A stretch of 36,014 bases of DNA from Selenomonas sp. FOBRC6 (GTDB lineage Bacteria; Bacillota; Negativicutes; Selenomonadales; Selenomonadaceae). The translations under genes and the position numbers were made by a program. The notes under the pieces were generated by a model. It had not been told where the DNA came from, did not search any database, and saw only the letters and a program-made list of their open reading frames with translations. Shown piece after piece: positions 33,590-36,014 of the stretch. The DNA is taken from positions 1 through 36,014 of the forward strand of contig NZ_ALKG01000092.1 in NCBI RefSeq assembly GCF_000286455.1, written 5' to 3'. Every line of letters begins with the position of its first letter. The stretch's first letter is position 1.

Positions 33590-34870
33590 TTGGCTATTGC
33601 CGGAGGCATTATTGTCATCCTAGCGTTTGCCGCCATCATCAAGAAGTACGAGACGCGCATGGTGCTGCTTGCTGCGGGCTTTCTCATGTGCTTCATCGGC
33701 GGCGTCACGGGCAATGCGGTCGCGACGTTCAGCAAGACGATGGTGCACGGTTCACTCGTGCCCGTGATCTGTACGGTCATGGGCTTTTCGTTCGTCATGA
33801 AGATCACAACCTGCGACCGCCATCTCGTCGAGTCCATCTCGGGCGTGATTACGCGGAGCAAGTTCATCCTCATCCCGCTCGCAACGCTGCTCACATGGTG
33901 GATCAACATTGCTATTCCGAGCGCGGCAGGCTGCTCGGCGGCAGTCGGCAGCATCCTCATTCCGACGCTCATGGCAGCGGGCGTTCATCCTGCAATGGCG
34001 GGTGCGGCTGTCCTCGCAGGGACATGGGGCAGCGCGATCAGTCCGGGGCAGGCGCACAACATCTTCGTCGCGGATCTCGCGCAGACCGATCTCATGACCG
34101 TCATCATGGCGCAGGTGCCCGCCGCAATTGTCGCATCCATTGTCGCTGTCATCACACTCACCATTATCGCCACCATGCGCAAGGAGGGTCCCGACGAGGC
34201 ACGCCGCCTCGCCTATCACGCACAGCTCGAAAAGGAGGAGGGTGGCAAGGACTTCAAGGTCAATCCGCTCTACGCACTCGTCCCGCTTGTACCGCTCGTC
34301 CTGCTCGTCCTCGGCAGCAAGCAGATCGCCGTTCTGCCGCTCACGGATGTACCGACGGCGATGATCGTCGGCACGGTGCTCGCCCTCATCGTCACGCGGC
34401 AGAATCCACAGGAGATCACGAAAAAATTCTTTGACGGCATGGGAGATGCGTACGGCGGTGTCATCGGTCTCATCGTCTCTGCGGCGGTCTTTACCGCAGG
34501 AATGTCCGCGATGGGGCTCACGGATGCACTCATCGAGGCAATGAAGGGCTCAGAGTCCGTTGCCAAGATTGCGGGCGCGTTCGGCCCATTCATCATCGCC
34601 GTCATCTCCGGCTCGGGCGATGCCGCCGCGCTCGCCTTCAACGGTGCGATCACACCGCAGGCAGCATCGTTCGGCATGAGCATCATCGACCTCGGCTCGC
34701 TCGCGCAGATGGCGGGCTCGATCGGACGCTCCATGTCCCCCGTCGCGGGTGCGGCACTCGTCTGTGCGGGACTTGCCAAGGTCAGCCCGATGGAGCTGTC
34801 GAAGCGCAACGCGCTCCCGATGCTGCTCGCCACGATTACCTTTATGATCGTCCTCTTCCTTGGAAAGTAG
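33590..34870 (+). CDS. dcuC: Anaerobic C4-dicarboxylate transporter, DcuC family
   Basis: A polytopic inner-membrane carrier of 426 residues for C4-dicarboxylates (fumarate, succinate, malate, aspartate), usually exporting succinate or exchanging it for fumarate. About twelve hydrophobic segments are visible, with conserved stretches AIPSAAGCSAAVGSILIPTL, AGTWGSAISPGQAHN and ISGSGDAAALAFNGAITPQA that match DcuC rather than DcuA/DcuB. The start is TTG at 33590, eight bases after AAAGGAGG; I see no ATG with a ribosome site. It is separated from aspA by a terminator and hairpins, so may have its own promoter, and is followed after six bases by the peptidase gene. Confidence 0.88.
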   Translation: MAIAGGIIVILAFAAIIKKYETRMVLLAAGFLMCFIGGVTGNAVATFSKTMVHGSLVPVICTVMGFSFVMKITTCDRHLVESISGVITRSKFILIPLATLLTWWINIAIPSAAGCSAAVGSILIPTLMAAGVHPAMAGAAVLAGTWGSAISPGQAHNIFVADLAQTDLMTVIMAQVPAAIVASIVAVITLTIIATMRKEGPDEARRLAYHAQLEKEEGGKDFKVNPLYALVPLVPLVLLVLGSKQIAVLPLTDVPTAMIVGTVLALIVTRQNPQEITKKFFDGMGDAYGGVIGLIVSAAVFTAGMSAMGLTDALIEAMKGSESVAKIAGAFGPFIIAVISGSGDAAALAFNGAITPQAASFGMSIIDLGSLAQMAGSIGRSMSPVAGAALVCAGLAKVSPMELSKRNALPMLLATITFMIVLFLGK

Positions 34871-34876
34871 GCAGCC

Positions 34877-36004
34877 ATGATTGACAAAAAACGTGTACTG
34901 GACGAATTTTTCGAGCTGGTTTCCATCCGCTGCTCCACGCTCGATGAGCGTGAGATCGCCGATCTGCTGACAGCGCGTCTGCGTGACCTTGGTGCGGCGG
35001 AAATTCACGAGGACGGAGCGGGCAAGGCACTCGGCGGAAACACGGGCAATATCGTCGCGAACTTCAAGGGCACCGTCGCGGATGTCCCCACCGTCATGCT
35101 GACGGCGCACATGGACTGCGTCGAACCGTGCGCGAAGATCAAGCCAATCCTCAAGGACGGTGTGATTCGCTCCGACGGCACAACCATCCTCGGTGCAGAC
35201 GACAAGGCGGGCGTGGTTGCCATCCTTGAGACGCTGCGCTGCCTGAAGGAGCATGACATCCCACACGGCAATCTCCAGATTGTCTTCACCGTCGCCGAGG
35301 AGGGCGGTGTCAACGGCTCGCGCTGTCTCGACGCATCGCTCCTCACCGCCGATTTTGGCTATACGCTCGACACGCACGGACACGCGGGCACGGCGGCATT
35401 CAAAGCCCCCGGCAAGAATCAGCTCGCCGTACGCATCGTGGGCAAAGCGGCGCACGCGGGCATCGACCCCGACGCAGGAAGGAACGCCATCACCACAGCG
35501 GGCAAAGTGCTCACCGCCGTTCCGCAGGGACGCATCGACGAGGAGACCACCTGCAACGTCGGCAGGATTGAGGGCGGCACAGCGACCAACGTCGTCGCCG
35601 AGTTCTGCACGCTGAACTTTGAGACGCGCAGTCGCGACAAGGTGAAGCTGGACGCACTCACACAGCGCATGGTGGACAGTGTAAATGCAGCCCTCGACGG
35701 GACAGGCTGTACGGCGGAAATCAACATCAAGAAGGACTACGATCCCTACGAACTGCCCCCCGACGCGCTCCCCATTCAGTATCTGCGCCGCGCCGCAGAA
35801 AAGCTCGGCTTCCCCGTCGTGCTTGAGGAGGAGGGCGGTGGCTCGGACGCGAACCATTTCAACGCCTACGGTGTGCCGACCACCGTCCTCGGCGTCGGCA
35901 TGACGGACTGCCATACGAAGGAGGAAAGCATCCTCGAGCAGGATCTCTATGATGCGGCAGCACTGACGCTCGCCATCGTGCAGGAGATTGCAGAGAACAA
36001 ATAA
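34877..36004 (+). CDS. M20 family metallopeptidase, PepT-like
   Basis: A predicted zinc aminopeptidase of 375 residues, complete in the window (stop 36002-36004). Metal and catalytic motifs of M20 enzymes are present: TAHMDC (H78, D80), GADDKAG (D108), VAEEGG (E141, E142) and a late MTDCHTKEE histidine. Between them lies the dimerisation lid with GKAAHAGIDPDAGRNAI. Length and motif spelling fit the PepT-like branch (tripeptidase-like) rather than carboxypeptidase G2. Its ATG lies six bases after the dcuC stop with only a weak ribosome site, suggesting translational coupling. It would release amino acids such as aspartate from peptides. Confidence 0.9.
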   Translation: MIDKKRVLDEFFELVSIRCSTLDEREIADLLTARLRDLGAAEIHEDGAGKALGGNTGNIVANFKGTVADVPTVMLTAHMDCVEPCAKIKPILKDGVIRSDGTTILGADDKAGVVAILETLRCLKEHDIPHGNLQIVFTVAEEGGVNGSRCLDASLLTADFGYTLDTHGHAGTAAFKAPGKNQLAVRIVGKAAHAGIDPDAGRNAITTAGKVLTAVPQGRIDEETTCNVGRIEGGTATNVVAEFCTLNFETRSRDKVKLDALTQRMVDSVNAALDGTGCTAEINIKKDYDPYELPPDALPIQYLRRAAEKLGFPVVLEEEGGGSDANHFNAYGVPTTVLGVGMTDCHTKEESILEQDLYDAAALTLAIVQEIAENK

Positions 36005-36014
36005 AAAGAATAAA

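Noticed and set aside
34550-35914. Long - strand open frame of 454 codons opposite dcuC and the peptidase
   Set aside because: Both + strand genes have complete family motifs; the antisense frame spans two genes and shows no recognisable domain.

Overview
The window looks like a chromosomal segment of a diderm Firmicute of the Negativicutes, most like Selenomonas or a close relative. This is inferred from classical type V autotransporters with outer-membrane beta-barrels, strong Gram-positive style ribosome binding sites, G+C-rich coding sequence, and anaerobe genes for fumarate-linked aspartate and C4-dicarboxylate metabolism. No rRNA, tRNA, CRISPR array or insertion sequence was seen.

Layout. 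(1) 1-13643: two tandem autotransporter adhesin genes on the + strand. The first enters from the left edge. The second encodes 3791 residues, with a signal peptide, a propeller-like N-terminal region, six related passenger modules, a 26-unit PKPD(T/V) stalk and a barrel. (2) 13661-16481: a biotin block on the - strand, bioY-bioD-bioA, with a sigma-A-type promoter overlapped by a BirA-like operator. (3) 16497-18661: two - strand metallophosphoesterases, one with a Tat signal. (4) 18760-21500: purB-purA with a near-consensus promoter and a strong terminator. (5) 21508-25275: a UDG-superfamily glycosylase, a YeiH-type membrane protein and a methyl-accepting chemotaxis protein, all on the - strand. 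(6) 25476-26590: an ArsC/Spx-like protein and an Hsp20 chaperone reading from divergent promoters.

(7) 26701-31501: an island on the - strand, visibly richer in A+T than its surroundings. It holds a WYL regulator, a decayed small membrane/zinc-ribbon gene, a 208-residue protein resembling PUA/EVE-like modified-base readers, a 754-residue SF2 helicase ending in an HNH nuclease, and a 175-residue orphan. I read it as a candidate modification-dependent (type IV-like) restriction or anti-phage cassette, and it is the best candidate here for an undescribed system. A gene scar lies just beyond its promoter end (31666-31869).

(8) 31902-36004: aspA, a DcuC-family C4-dicarboxylate transporter and a PepT-like M20 peptidase, all on the + strand. 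Together they suit peptide use, aspartate deamination to fumarate, and dicarboxylate exchange. The aspA-dcuC spacer holds a terminator and two G/C-rich hairpins resembling a dispersed palindromic element.

All family assignments come from reading motifs by eye. No database search or structure prediction was run.
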